A stretch of DNA of 64,000 nt. It comes from Gilvimarinus japonicus. GTDB lineage: Bacteria > Pseudomonadota > Gammaproteobacteria > Pseudomonadales > Cellvibrionaceae. Position numbers and translations under genes: made by a program. Under the pieces are notes generated by a model. It did not search any database. It was not told the origin of the DNA and was given only the letters and a program-made list of their open reading frames with translations. The stretch's first letter is position 1. Each line of letters opens with the position of its first letter. Shown in pieces: positions 46,345 through 55,045 of the stretch. The stretch is taken from positions 3,224,001 through 3,288,000 of the forward strand of contig NZ_AP031500.1 of assembly GCF_042847215.1 (NCBI RefSeq), given 5' to 3'.

Positions 46345-46380
46345 TGAGCCGTGGATACTCTGCACTGCAGCCACGGCTCA
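46345..46380. terminator. Bidirectional hairpin between convergent genes
   Basis: TGAGCCGTGG (46345-46354) pairs CCACGGCTCA (46371-46380) across 16 nt, between the fuconate dehydratase and MscS stops. Confidence 0.6.
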
Positions 46381-46407
46381 ATGATCGGCATCTGCAGCTC
46401 GCCGACG

Positions 46408-47976
46408 TTACCTACCTTGGTCACCGCCTGAATCATCATCGGTAGACGGCTGTTGCGCTCCGCGCTGTGATACGGGCGATTTAGCGTGCTTGGCATCCGT
46501 ATCCGTGCCGTTAGCAGCAGCGTCCTCGTCGTTATCGGCTTTCGCCTCTAACGCATCGTCGGCATCCGTCATACGCTCAACCATAATGCGCGCAGGCGGC
46601 GCAGTACCGTCTTTATCTTCACCAAAGTACAGTGTCTGATGGGGAAACGGTATTTCGATATCGTGTTTGTCAAACGCGTACTTCATGCGGCGATTAAACT
46701 CTCGGCCCACGACCCACTGTTTGATCGGCAAGGTCTTAATGCGCGCTTTAATAATAATGGCGCTATTGGCAAAGGCATCAACCCCGAGCACTTCCAATGG
46801 CTCTAGAATAAGCTCTTTAAAATCCTCGTCTTTTTCCATTTCTGCGCTAATGCTTTTTAACACATCAATCACCTCGTCGGGGCTTTCACGATAGGCGATG
46901 CCAACATTAAACATATAGTAACTAAAGTGCTTGGTGTAGTTCTCAACCACTGTAATCTCACTAAAGGGTACGGTATAAACTCGACCGTCCAAATCCCGCA
47001 GCTGCACTTTGCGCAGGGTGATCTTCTCAACCAGGCCCGTACGGTTACCCACACAAGCTACATCACCTACCTGGATAAGGTCTTCAACAATAATAATAAA
47101 CCCATTTAGCACATCTTTAATAAGCGCTTGCGCACCAAAGCCGACGGCGACACCAATAACACCGGCACCGGCCAGTAGAGGTGTTACATCGATACCCAGC
47201 TCGGCAATAACAGTGATACCAAAAATGACTAAAACCACCCCGTAAAGCACATTGCGCGCAATGGGTACTAGCGTGTTAACCCGCGAGCTTCCGCGCTTTT
47301 CCAAGCGGTAAAAATAACGTTCCACGGCGGCTGATATCAGCTCGAATAAAATCACCGAGAAAATCAGAGCGATCAGGAAGCTAAACAAGCTTTCAAACCA
47401 TGACACAACGGTTTTACTGATGGTGAGATCGGCAATACCACCCCACCCCACAACCATAATCGCCAAGCCGGTAAACAGAAACACAAACAGAAAGAAAATA
47501 ATATTGATTAAACGCTGATAAAAATTCAGCCGGTTATGGTTAAAGCGAAAACGTTTTCGGGCTGCATGCAGGCGAGTAAACAGCTTTTTATTCAGCCACT
47601 GAAACAACACCACGACCGTTACGGCGATAAATACAATTAAGCCAGTCGCCAGCCAGCGGCCAGAGACCGTTGACTCAATACCGAGAGCATCCAAAGCCCC
47701 TTCTACTCCGCTCTCCCAGCTTTCGGTTACCTCGTCGACATTAATCACCTGGTTGACATCCACCGCCAACGAGTGGGACTTGCTCGCGCTTTCTTCACAC
47801 GAGTCGCCTTCGCAATCGCTTGACGCCGAACTCGCGCTTGAGGATTCTGAGCTCGAAGAGGACCCCTCACCCAAATCAAGACTAAACCCCGGCATAGCTA
47901 CCGCGACTTGACTGACACAAGCAAGCAATAAAAACGCTAAGATTAGGCGCCATCCGACGCAACGAGAAGGGTTCAT
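46408..47976 (-). CDS. MscS-family mechanosensitive channel with Ser-rich N-terminus
   Basis: A 522-residue membrane protein. A signal-type leader (1-28) is followed by a Ser/Glu-rich stretch (about 38-70), then 4-5 membrane helices. The MscS core carries the pore helix (AGVIGVAVGFGAQALIKDVLNGFIIIVED) and the beta domain (VGDVACVGNRTGLVEKITLRKVQLRDLDG). The C-terminal alpha/beta vestibule ends in a low-complexity acidic tail. It is longer than E. coli MscS (286) and closer to the MscM/YnaI size class. Role: relief of osmotic down-shock pressure. Confidence 0.9.
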   Translation of the reverse strand: MNPSRCVGWRLILAFLLLACVSQVAVAMPGFSLDLGEGSSSSSESSSASSASSDCEGDSCEESASKSHSLAVDVNQVINVDEVTESWESGVEGALDALGIESTVSGRWLATGLIVFIAVTVVVLFQWLNKKLFTRLHAARKRFRFNHNRLNFYQRLINIIFFLFVFLFTGLAIMVVGWGGIADLTISKTVVSWFESLFSFLIALIFSVILFELISAAVERYFYRLEKRGSSRVNTLVPIARNVLYGVVLVIFGITVIAELGIDVTPLLAGAGVIGVAVGFGAQALIKDVLNGFIIIVEDLIQVGDVACVGNRTGLVEKITLRKVQLRDLDGRVYTVPFSEITVVENYTKHFSYYMFNVGIAYRESPDEVIDVLKSISAEMEKDEDFKELILEPLEVLGVDAFANSAIIIKARIKTLPIKQWVVGREFNRRMKYAFDKHDIEIPFPHQTLYFGEDKDGTAPPARIMVERMTDADDALEAKADNDEDAAANGTDTDAKHAKSPVSQRGAQQPSTDDDSGGDQGR

Positions 47977-48036
47977 AGCAAGGTTCTCTTTGATTACAGT
48001 TAGGCGTATAGACTGTGCACCGTCAGGTCACACAAT

Positions 48037-48074
48037 AAAAAACGGTGGCGTACTCTAAAGTACGCCACCGTTTT
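48037..48074 (-). terminator. Terminator of the small lipoprotein gene
   Basis: ACGGTGGCGTACT pairs AGTACGCCACCGT around CTAA; on the minus strand the stem is followed by TTTTTTA. It lies 44 bp after the lipoprotein stop. Confidence 0.93.
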
Positions 48075-48117
48075 AGTACTACTTGGTATTACTTAAGCAA
48101 TACCCACAATGGCAAGA

Positions 48118-48324
48118 TTAGCAATTCTCGCCAGAGACTTCTTCACAAGCGTCTTCCATGCCGTCACCGACGTCATCAGCCGCATCACCCATTGCATCTT
48201 TGGTTTCTTCGGCCGCGTTATCCATGCTTTCGCCCATTTCCTCGACAGGGCCATCATTGGTATCGCACGCCATAAGAGGGACAGTGATCATCATCATTAA
48301 CAGTAATTGTTTAATTGCTTTCAT
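48118..48324 (-). CDS. Small acidic lipoprotein
   Basis: A 68-residue protein. MKAIKQLLLMMMITVPLMACDT is a lipoprotein leader with Cys20 in the lipobox. The mature part is very acidic with repeated heptad-like DNAAEETKDAMGDAADD stretches that predict an amphipathic helix, and it ends with two further Cys. The start is preceded by AAGGAGC. A sigma-54 promoter is 92-107 bp upstream. It resembles entericidin or similar small stress lipoproteins only in general plan. Role unknown; envelope stress is inferred from the promoter. Confidence 0.8.
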   Translation of the reverse strand: MKAIKQLLLMMMITVPLMACDTNDGPVEEMGESMDNAAEETKDAMGDAADDVGDGMEDACEEVSGENC

Positions 48325-48415
48325 TTTTTGCTCCTTGGTATTGGCTGTTTTTTCTTCGCACCCAACATAAGACTGTTATTTACAACCTATGTCTGGCGTT
48401 ACGTGTTTTACCTTA

Positions 48416-48431
48416 TGCGTGAACCGTGCCA
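48416..48431 (-). promoter_or_regulatory. Sigma-54 promoter of the small lipoprotein
   Basis: Minus strand TGGCACGGTTCACGCA: GG and GC are separated by 10 nt, and the -24 half TGGCACG is perfect. It is 92 bp before the start codon. Confidence 0.85.
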
Positions 48432-48493
48432 ACTTTTAATAAGACCGTATTAGTGGCCTGCAACGCGACTCTAACTCTTTAAAAAGGCTTTTC

Positions 48494-48513
48494 TTGCAAC
48501 TTTTACACGCAAC
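48494..48513 (-). promoter_or_regulatory. Putative activator-binding site (UAS)
   Basis: TTGCAACTTTTACACGCAAC as written on the plus strand lies 63 bp upstream of the -24 box. The site at 56309-56328 matches it at 15 of 20 positions in the same orientation and at a distance differing by about two helical turns. Confidence 0.6.
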
Positions 48514-48646
48514 ATCTGGTAGCTTACAAAAGCAATCATCACCAGCGGCCAAGGCTACAGGCACTAACGCCTCGGCCTCCGATGCCATCAGCTGCTATTA
48601 GGTTTTAGCACACTCCCCGTTAATAGCAAACAAATGCTCTGCGCGC

Positions 48647-50608
48647 TTAACCAAGCACTCGCTCCAATGCCGCCAGCGACAATGGCTTTAACAGGCCCGC
48701 TTCAATACCGCACTGCTTGGCACGCGCCTCGTCCAAGGGATCACCGCTGGCCAAAATCAGCCGGGCATCAGGCACTAACGCCCGGCATTGCTGCGCCAGC
48801 TGATAACCATCCATATCCGGCAGGTTGGCATCCAGCAAAATAATACTGGGCGACTCGCTCACCAGCAAAGATAAAGCTTCGGCCCCGTCGTTCGCGCCCA
48901 GCACTCGCCACTGCAGCAGCTCCAGCAAACTGCTGGTGGCCAGCAATGCATCAGGGTTGTCCTCGACCACCATAATAACAGGCTGCTCTGAAGCTTGAGC
49001 GTCAGCCGCTTCGGCCTCCGGGCCATGTATTGCGCTGGCGGCCTCGGCGCGCAGATGGCGCAACAACAAGATGTGCAATTGCGCCTGATCGACTGGTTTA
49101 CTTAAATAAGCATTAAAACCCGACGCCAAACAGGCATCCATATCGCCTTTCATATGGGCAGCGGTTAAGGCGATAAGCGGCGTTGTAGGGTCAACTTCTC
49201 TCAGGGTTTGGGCCGCTTCATGTCCGCCCATCACGGGCATATGAATATCCATCAGCACCAGGTCGTAGGGCTTTCCCTGTTGTTTATTGGACTTAATCCG
49301 CTCTATGGCCTCAGCGCCGTTCTGAGCGTAATTGACCTCGACCCCCGTCATTTTAACGAAGTGGCCAATCAACATTCGGATATCCCGCAGGTCATCCACC
49401 ACCAAGACACGACCGCTAAGCCGCGGCACCTCGCTTAACGGCCCGCGCTCGTTGTCCACCTCAAGAGAGAACATCTCGCGGTCTTCGTCCGGCACTTCAC
49501 CCACACCGATATGGAAGCTAAAGGTGCTGCCCTCGCCCGGCGTGCTGGTGACATCGATAGCACCACCCAGGCGCTCGACCAACTGGCGACTAATGGCCAG
49601 CCCCAACCCGGTACCCGCCTGAGACTGCGAGTAAGAGTCTTTGGCTTGGACAAACGGCTGGAATATTGCCGCCTGGGACTCAGGCGTAATACCCACACCA
49701 GAGTCGACCACCCAGAAGTGAAGTTGCTCAGCTCCCTCAACCGCCACCATTTCAACCCGAACAATAACGCGGCCATGATCGGTAAATTTAATGGCGTTAC
49801 CGATTAAATTTAACAGCACTTGGCGCAAGCGGGTCGGGTCAGTAACAATCCGGCGCGGCAGCGGCGTCGGGGTTTCCATCAACAACTCAAGGTTTTTATC
49901 CACGGCAGCGCCGCGCATTAAAAAATAGATGTCGGTTAAAAACGACGACAAATAAACTTGCTGGGGCTCAAGCTCAAGCTTGCCCGCTTCAATTTTAGAT
50001 AAATCGAGAATATCATTCAGTAAGCCCAACAAGTGCTTACCATTGCGATGCACCACCCGTAAATGACCGGCAGACTCCACATCTTTGTTGGTGTTAAGCA
50101 ACAGCTCCGTAAACCCGAGAATTGCTGATAACGGCGTGCGTAGTTCATGACTGAGGTGGGCTAAAAATTCACTTTTTGAGCGGTTTTCGGATTCGGCTTT
50201 TAAGCGCTCGACTCGCTCTCGCTCCATTTCGCGCCGCGCCAACGCGTAGCGAATGGCTCGGGCAAGCTGCTCGGCACTGAGACTGGCTTTTACCAGATAA
50301 TCTACCGCGCCGGCCTGCAACGCCTGCATATCCACCTCGCCCTGGTGCATACCGGTCAGTAGAATAATCGGCCCGGTAAAGCCCAGCGACTGCGCCTCGC
50401 CTAGCAGCTCAATGCCGTCGCGGGCACCTAAGCTATAGTCCATAAGACACAAATCGTGCACATTGCTGCACAACTGCTCTCTACCGGCTTCGTAACTAGG
50501 AGCCCAATCCACTTGATTGGGCCCCGTTGTTATTTCATCCAGCAGGTCGCGGGCGAGTAAAAAGTCATCTTCATCGTCATCGACGATTAATAGCTTTACG
50601 TCTTGCAT
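48647..50608 (-). CDS. Hybrid sensor kinase with three receiver domains
   Basis: A 653-residue cytosolic protein without membrane helices. The order is REC (1-125, Asp in CLMDYSLG), coiled linker, HisKA (FLAHLSHELRTPLSAILG), HATPase (NLIGNAIKFTD, GTGLGLAI), REC (about 400-520, LVLMDIHMPVMGG), REC (about 535-653, IILLDANLPDMDG). All three phospho-acceptor Asp residues are present. It is the last gene of the five-gene signalling operon, 6 bp after the single-receiver gene. It has no input domain of its own, so the signal probably enters through its N-terminal receiver. Confidence 0.93.
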   Translation of the reverse strand: MQDVKLLIVDDDEDDFLLARDLLDEITTGPNQVDWAPSYEAGREQLCSNVHDLCLMDYSLGARDGIELLGEAQSLGFTGPIILLTGMHQGEVDMQALQAGAVDYLVKASLSAEQLARAIRYALARREMERERVERLKAESENRSKSEFLAHLSHELRTPLSAILGFTELLLNTNKDVESAGHLRVVHRNGKHLLGLLNDILDLSKIEAGKLELEPQQVYLSSFLTDIYFLMRGAAVDKNLELLMETPTPLPRRIVTDPTRLRQVLLNLIGNAIKFTDHGRVIVRVEMVAVEGAEQLHFWVVDSGVGITPESQAAIFQPFVQAKDSYSQSQAGTGLGLAISRQLVERLGGAIDVTSTPGEGSTFSFHIGVGEVPDEDREMFSLEVDNERGPLSEVPRLSGRVLVVDDLRDIRMLIGHFVKMTGVEVNYAQNGAEAIERIKSNKQQGKPYDLVLMDIHMPVMGGHEAAQTLREVDPTTPLIALTAAHMKGDMDACLASGFNAYLSKPVDQAQLHILLLRHLRAEAASAIHGPEAEAADAQASEQPVIMVVEDNPDALLATSSLLELLQWRVLGANDGAEALSLLVSESPSIILLDANLPDMDGYQLAQQCRALVPDARLILASGDPLDEARAKQCGIEAGLLKPLSLAALERVLG

Positions 50609-50614
50609 AAAAAG

Positions 50615-51058
50615 TTACGGTAACTCGACAAATTCTACCCAGTACTTACCTAAGGTGCGCATCAGATCTACCAAAGCATCAAACGTTACTGGCTTAGAGA
50701 TATACGACGCGGCGCCCAGATCGTAGCCTTTAATCATATCCTCTTCCGCTTTTGAGGTGGTTAAAATCACTACCGGAATACGCCGTAAAGCCGGATCGCC
50801 TTTGATTTCCGCCAAGGCCTCGCGGCCGTCTTTTTTCGGCATATTTAAATCGAGCAAAATTAAACCTGGCAAAGGATAAGCACTGCGATCGGCAAACTTT
50901 CCATCACCTTTTAGGTACTCTAATAGCTCGACTCCATCCTCGGCGAAATGCAGCTCATTGAGGACACGACTTTCTACCATCGCCTCTTCGGCCAGCAGTC
51001 GGTCATCAGCATCATCATCAGCCATCAGGATGATTAACGGCTTCTTTTCTACATTCAT
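50615..51058 (-). CDS. Single-domain response regulator (Rcp1-like receiver)
   Basis: A 147-residue receiver with the acidic triad DDDADD, phospho-acceptor Asp in LILLDLNMPKKDG, Thr in ILTTSKAEED and Lys in YISKPVTF. It has no output domain. The longer alpha4-beta5 insertion and the position after a CHASE3/phytochrome-type kinase are as in Rcp1-like regulators. It lies 6 bp after the kinase and before the hybrid kinase, so it may shuttle phosphate between them. Confidence 0.93.
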   Translation of the reverse strand: MNVEKKPLIILMADDDADDRLLAEEAMVESRVLNELHFAEDGVELLEYLKGDGKFADRSAYPLPGLILLDLNMPKKDGREALAEIKGDPALRRIPVVILTTSKAEEDMIKGYDLGAASYISKPVTFDALVDLMRTLGKYWVEFVELP

Positions 51059-51064
51059 GGAAGG

Positions 51065-52561
51065 TTATTCCTCTATCGTTGCCAGCTCGAACTGAGTGGT
51101 TGGCATAATAATAATAAATTGGGTTCCGACACCGACTTCACTCTCGGCAATAATACTGCCGCCATGGCGCTCGACGATTTTTCGGCAAAGCGCCAATCCA
51201 ATACCCGTGCCAGCGTATTCATTGCGGCCATGCAAACGTTGAAACAAGTTAAACACCCGATCATTGTATTGGGTGTCAAACCCAATACCGTTATCGCTAA
51301 ACACTAAGCGAATCCATTCACGAGTCTCCTCACCTTCGTCCTCTGGTACATCTTCTGCCGCTACCGGCTCACTATAGACTTTAATCACAGGGACCGTGTC
51401 CGGGCGTCGGAACTTAAGGCTATTGCCTATCAAGTTCATAAACACTTGGCCCATTTGCGAGGGGTCGGCGTCAATCTGTGGCAGATCACGCGCCTCAATT
51501 GTCGCCCCGGAATCTTCGATGGCATACTCCAGATCTTCTTGCACCCCCTTCATCACATCATTGAGGGCAACCGGTTCAAACGGTTTTTGCTGCGTGGTCA
51601 CCCGCGAAAAGCTCAACAAGTCATCAATAAGGTGCGACATGCGTTCGGACGCGGCGTGCATTCTGGCGATATAGTCGGCGCCGGTGTCCCCCAGCGCCTC
51701 ACTGTATTTCTTAAGCAGGCGATCACCAAAGGCCCGAATTTTGCGCAGCGGTTCTTGCAAATCGTGCGAGGCCACAAACGCAAACTCTTCTAGCTCGCGA
51801 TTGCTGCGCTGCAATTCATCGGAGTACTGCTGCAGGGCATAGGTGCGTTCTTCAACTTTCTCTTCTAGCTCGCTATTGGCTTGTTCAATCTGTGCGTAAA
51901 GCGCACTCACGCGCCGCGAACTGCGATACACCGCCAGAAAAATCACCAACGACAGCAGCAACCCTAAAATATTGGTAGCAAATAACGACTGCAAAATAAA
52001 CTGACGATCTTCTTGCGATTCGTAGCGATTTTTATACAGCAACATCAGCTCATCGGCTTCCATATCATCAAGCAGCTCACTGAGTTGGCGCATCAAACGA
52101 GCCCCCACATCCGAGCGAACACGATTCATGGCTTGCTCACGCTCACCGGCATGCACCAGCGAGACCGTCTCTTGCATCTCATCAATTTTTTGATTAGTTA
52201 GCTCAAACACGCGTTTAAAACGTGTTTGCTGCACGGGTAGCTCCGTGGAGGCCCCCGAAAGCGATGCGAGTAACTCGTCGGTTTTTGCGAGCGCGTCATG
52301 GTAGGGTTGCAGGTATTGGCCGTCGCTAGTCAATAAATAACCGCGCTGACCACTCTCGGCATTCACCAGCTCTGTTTTTAGCTCTTTGATAAGAGCCAAC
52401 ACTTCTAGAGTATTAGTAACCCCTTGGCTGTTTTCGTGCATTACACCAATGGAGCGATAGGCAGTACTCATGCTAATAATAAAAAATGCCACCAGCGCCA
52501 AGAGTACAAACAACCAAGAGCGACCTGGTAATTTCTTACCTTTGCGAAAAAATCCGATCAA
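51065..52561 (-). CDS. CHASE3-domain sensor histidine kinase
   Basis: A 498-residue membrane kinase. One helix at about 16-37, then a periplasmic CHASE3 helical domain (LVNAESGQRGYLLTSDGQYL) to about 190, and a second helix (FATNILGLLLSLVIFLAVY). A coiled coil, HisKA (EFAFVASHDLQEPLRKI) and HATPase (NLIGNSLKF, GTGIGLALCRKIVERHGG) follow. Start codon TTG at 52561, with GGAG upstream, overlaps the TGA of the small DHp gene. CHASE3 senses unknown extracytoplasmic cues. Confidence 0.93.
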   Translation of the reverse strand: MIGFFRKGKKLPGRSWLFVLLALVAFFIISMSTAYRSIGVMHENSQGVTNTLEVLALIKELKTELVNAESGQRGYLLTSDGQYLQPYHDALAKTDELLASLSGASTELPVQQTRFKRVFELTNQKIDEMQETVSLVHAGEREQAMNRVRSDVGARLMRQLSELLDDMEADELMLLYKNRYESQEDRQFILQSLFATNILGLLLSLVIFLAVYRSSRRVSALYAQIEQANSELEEKVEERTYALQQYSDELQRSNRELEEFAFVASHDLQEPLRKIRAFGDRLLKKYSEALGDTGADYIARMHAASERMSHLIDDLLSFSRVTTQQKPFEPVALNDVMKGVQEDLEYAIEDSGATIEARDLPQIDADPSQMGQVFMNLIGNSLKFRRPDTVPVIKVYSEPVAAEDVPEDEGEETREWIRLVFSDNGIGFDTQYNDRVFNLFQRLHGRNEYAGTGIGLALCRKIVERHGGSIIAESEVGVGTQFIIIMPTTQFELATIEE

Positions 52562-52797
52562 GCGTTATCTCCTGCATCAGTGCCATTAGCTGACTGCTCG
52601 TGAGACAGCTGATCACGAAGCTCCGACAGCACAGTATCGCAGCGTCGGCACTCCTGCAAAATCCGTTCAAAAATAGCCGTTGCTTTGTCGGTATCGCCGG
52701 TCCGCTCTAGTGTTAGCTTGCCGAGTTCGGCATTTACCGAAATGTTATTAAGTGGGTTTCGCACATCGTGAAGCAACCGCTGCGTGTCGCTACTCAT
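52558..52797 (-). CDS. Stand-alone DHp-like (HisKA-like) mini-protein
   Basis: A 79-residue protein. LLHDVRNPLNNISVNAELGKL is a histidine-kinase H-box helix with the phosphorylatable His and the following Pro/Asn. A second long helix follows (AIFERILQECRRCDTVLSELRDQL), giving the two-helix hairpin of a dimerisation domain. There is no ATPase domain and no room for one. The start has AAGG, and the gene overlaps the kinase start by 4 bp. It may be a phosphotransfer partner or a dominant modulator of the operon kinases. Confidence 0.78.
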   Translation of the reverse strand: MSSDTQRLLHDVRNPLNNISVNAELGKLTLERTGDTDKATAIFERILQECRRCDTVLSELRDQLSHEQSANGTDAGDNA

Positions 52798-52863
52798 ACA
52801 AATCCTTGCATATTTTAAAAAGTGAATTAAACCAAAACTTACCGCTGACCATCTCAGTCCGAG

Positions 52864-54174
52864 CTACTGCTCGGAGTAGCTGTTCAACCGGTTGTAGAGA
52901 GTCTTTAAACTAACACCCAGCATCTCGGCCGCTTTTTTCTTGTCACCGCCCAAGTGCTCCAAGGTCGACTCAATCAACTCACGCTCAACATCTTCGACCG
53001 TTTTACCGACCGTAATACCAGCATTTTTGTTATCGCCAACTTTAGAGAAAGGCGACGACAAGTCATCTGGCAACACCAGCATCTGAGTCTCAGGATCGGC
53101 CATAATAAAAGCGCGATGCACCGCGTGGCGCAACTCACGCACATTGCCTGGCCAGTCGTACGCCTGCAGCCGCGCCAGATCTTTAGGGTCGATCGCAATA
53201 CTCGCTTTATACTGTCGGTTAAAGCCCGCCAAGAAGAACTCGATCAACATCGGAATATCATCGGGTCGCTGACGCAAAGGCGGAATATGTATCGGGAACA
53301 CAGCCAAACGAAAGTACAAATCCTCCCGTAAGCACCCTTGCTCCGCTATATCCATTTCGCTGCGGTTGGTAGCCGATACCACTCGGCAATCGACATCAAT
53401 TGCACTGGTAGCGCCCAACCGAGTGACTTTATGGGTCTCCAGCACTCGTAACAGGTTGGGCTGCTGATCGATTGGCATCTCGGTAACCTCGTCCAAAAAC
53501 AAGGTCCCCTCGTGGGCCAGCTCAAACACCCCGGCTTTGCGGTGAGTGGCACCCGTAAAAGCGCCCTTCTCGTGGCCAAACAGCTCACTGCTGATTAAGT
53601 CCCGGGCAAACGCGCCACAGTTTGCAGGGACGAACGCGCCCTTGGGCTTACTCGCCGCATGAATAGCTGACGCTACCACCTCTTTACCCACGCCACTCTC
53701 CCCCATCAGCAAGACATTCGCCTTAGTCTGAGAAACGCGCTCAATCATCTGATACAGCTTTTGCATAGGCGCCGACTCGCCCACCAAATGACCAAAATGC
53801 AAAGCGGCATCGGCTTCACCGACATCATCATCGGCTTCAAACAGCGATTGCAACTGAGCCAGATCAATAGGTTTAATCAAATACGAGATATTGGGGCCGT
53901 ACAGATCTTTAACGATAGATTTTACCGAGGGGTGCCCGGTTACTAGAGTAACCTGGGTTTGATCACGGTTTTTAATAGAGTCCAGCACATGCAGGCCGCT
54001 GCCATCAGGCATAATCAGGTCGAGTATTACATGATCAAAAGATCGTCCCGAGGCGGCCCGTTGCGCCTGCTCGACCGTACTGGCTGACACCACGGTGTGC
54101 TGAAGTAACTCTAACAGCTCGGTAGTCGCCTCTAAAAACCCTAAATCGTCATCAACCAGTAAAATTTGCGCCAC
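52864..54174 (-). CDS. Sigma-54-dependent response regulator (NtrC family)
   Basis: A 436-residue activator. Receiver 1-120 with DDD and phospho-Asp in VILDLIMPDGSG; AAA+ domain about 140-370 with Walker A GESGVGKE, the sigma-54-contact loop GAFTGA, Walker B LFLDEVTEM and arginine finger region. A Fis-type HTH (KKAAEMLGVSLKTLYNRLN) ends it. GTG start 54174 with GAGGA. It is the first gene of the signalling operon. Five sigma-54 promoters lie within 6 kb on each side, one of them divergent at 54341, making this the likely regulator. Confidence 0.95.
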   Translation of the reverse strand: MAQILLVDDDLGFLEATTELLELLQHTVVSASTVEQAQRAASGRSFDHVILDLIMPDGSGLHVLDSIKNRDQTQVTLVTGHPSVKSIVKDLYGPNISYLIKPIDLAQLQSLFEADDDVGEADAALHFGHLVGESAPMQKLYQMIERVSQTKANVLLMGESGVGKEVVASAIHAASKPKGAFVPANCGAFARDLISSELFGHEKGAFTGATHRKAGVFELAHEGTLFLDEVTEMPIDQQPNLLRVLETHKVTRLGATSAIDVDCRVVSATNRSEMDIAEQGCLREDLYFRLAVFPIHIPPLRQRPDDIPMLIEFFLAGFNRQYKASIAIDPKDLARLQAYDWPGNVRELRHAVHRAFIMADPETQMLVLPDDLSSPFSKVGDNKNAGITVGKTVEDVERELIESTLEHLGGDKKKAAEMLGVSLKTLYNRLNSYSEQ

Positions 54175-54230
54175 GCCGTCTTCCTCGTTTCTTTAATCCA
54201 GTCTTACTCAGGGCGATAATGCTACACCTT

Positions 54231-54276
54231 TTTGCAAAATATGCGCACTTATTTGCACCCGAAATGGGCGCATATT
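54231..54276 (+). promoter_or_regulatory. Putative activator-binding region
   Basis: TTTGCAAAATATGCGCA (54231-54247) begins a dyad whose arms AATATGCGC (54238-54246) and GCGCATATT (54268-54276) are exact complements 21 bp apart. The first 12 bases recur at 57675. It lies 65-110 bp upstream of the sigma-54 promoter at 54341. Confidence 0.55.
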
Positions 54277-54340
54277 AACGCCTTTACGCCTCAGCCCACA
54301 GGAGCCGGGTGCCCGCCAAAGAGAATTTAATGGGCAAGCA

Positions 54341-54356
54341 TGGCATAAACGTTGCT
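54341..54356 (+). promoter_or_regulatory. Sigma-54 promoter of the small basic protein
   Basis: TGGCATAAACGTTGCT: GG-N10-GC spacing, with a perfect -12 TTGCT. It is divergent from the sigma-54 activator gene, 60 bp before the next start codon. Confidence 0.8.
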
Positions 54357-54416
54357 CAGGTTCCAATCAGACAAGCGTCAACAACATGACTACGATTGGT
54401 TTTAACGAGGTATACG

Positions 54417-54611
54417 ATGAACAACTCTCCCCTTAGCGCCCCTAGCGGCAAGACCTTAACTTACTTGGCAGGACTTAGTGGTGTTGACTCGCTCGAGGCC
54501 GATAACCTTTCGCGGCACAACCACAACAGCCAACCCCAAAAGCCTCGCAGCTTAACTCAGCGCCTTCGGGTCATCTGGAAAAAACGCCGTCGCGACAGCG
54601 CCAGGGCCTAA
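54417..54611 (+). CDS. Small basic protein of unknown function
   Basis: A 64-residue protein, MNNSPLSAPSGKTLTYLAGL..., with a basic C-terminus (RLRVIWKKRRRDSARA). The start has GAGG 9 nt upstream; an ATG 21 bp earlier lacks a site. The protein has no membrane helix and no recognised domain. It is supported by a sigma-54 promoter at 54341 and a hairpin after the stop. It may bind nucleic acid or membrane, but this is unproven. Confidence 0.6.
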   Translation: MNNSPLSAPSGKTLTYLAGLSGVDSLEADNLSRHNHNSQPQKPRSLTQRLRVIWKKRRRDSARA

Positions 54612-54614
54612 ACA

Positions 54615-54661
54615 TCCTATCGCTCTTCTTGTTTCAAAATTGACGCAAGAGGAGCGATTAG
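54615..54661 (+). terminator. Hairpin after the small basic protein gene
   Basis: CCTATCGCTCTTCTTG and CAAGAGGAGCGATTAGG pair with a few mismatches across a 14-nt loop, directly after the stop. No T-run. Confidence 0.55.
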
Positions 54662-54811
54662 GGATTGCTTACGTAAGAAAGGTATCACGCCTAATGACTA
54701 CGATTGAGTTGAGATACGCTGCTAACTTACCCCCAAAAGACAACGCCAAAAGTGCGCAAAAAACAATATCGCCCTCTGGCTAAGACACCTCAGGCGAGCA
54801 GCCGCAGCCAA

Positions 54812-55045
54812 TCACCCAAATAAACGCATCGATAAACTGCCGTAGCGCAACGCTTTAAGGGGTAAGTTTTTATCCGGCGCTATACGCTCGGACAAGACGC
54901 CCGCCACCGCAGCAGCAGCAACGGCGCCCCAAAATAAGGAGCGGCGGTCAAAACCGCCATAATCGACATCAAGCTTGCTACCCAAGATCGCCCTCTGGCG
55001 GCTTAGCTCCTGACTCTTTTGCTTTACCCGACCGGTCAAGCTCAT
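54812..55045 (-). CDS. YqjK-like small membrane-associated protein
   Basis: A 77-residue protein with a charged N-terminal half (RVKQKSQELSRQRAIL) and one hydrophobic segment (RSLFWGAVAAAAVAGVLSE). Position as third gene after the ElaB/YqjD-like and holin-like genes matches the enterobacterial yqjD-yqjE-yqjK group. Its start overlaps the preceding gene by 68 bp but has a good AGGGGG site, so the overlap seems real. Confidence 0.6.
   Translation of the reverse strand: MSLTGRVKQKSQELSRQRAILGSKLDVDYGGFDRRSLFWGAVAAAAVAGVLSERIAPDKNLPLKALRYGSLSMRLFG

Larger units (their letters stand above)
48325..48646. other. Noncoding region between lipoprotein and hybrid kinase
   Basis: A 322-bp gap holding the sigma-54 promoter (48416-48431) and its upstream site (48494-48513), both serving the minus-strand lipoprotein. 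No convincing gene or kinase terminator is seen in the remaining 130 bp. Confidence 0.7.
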
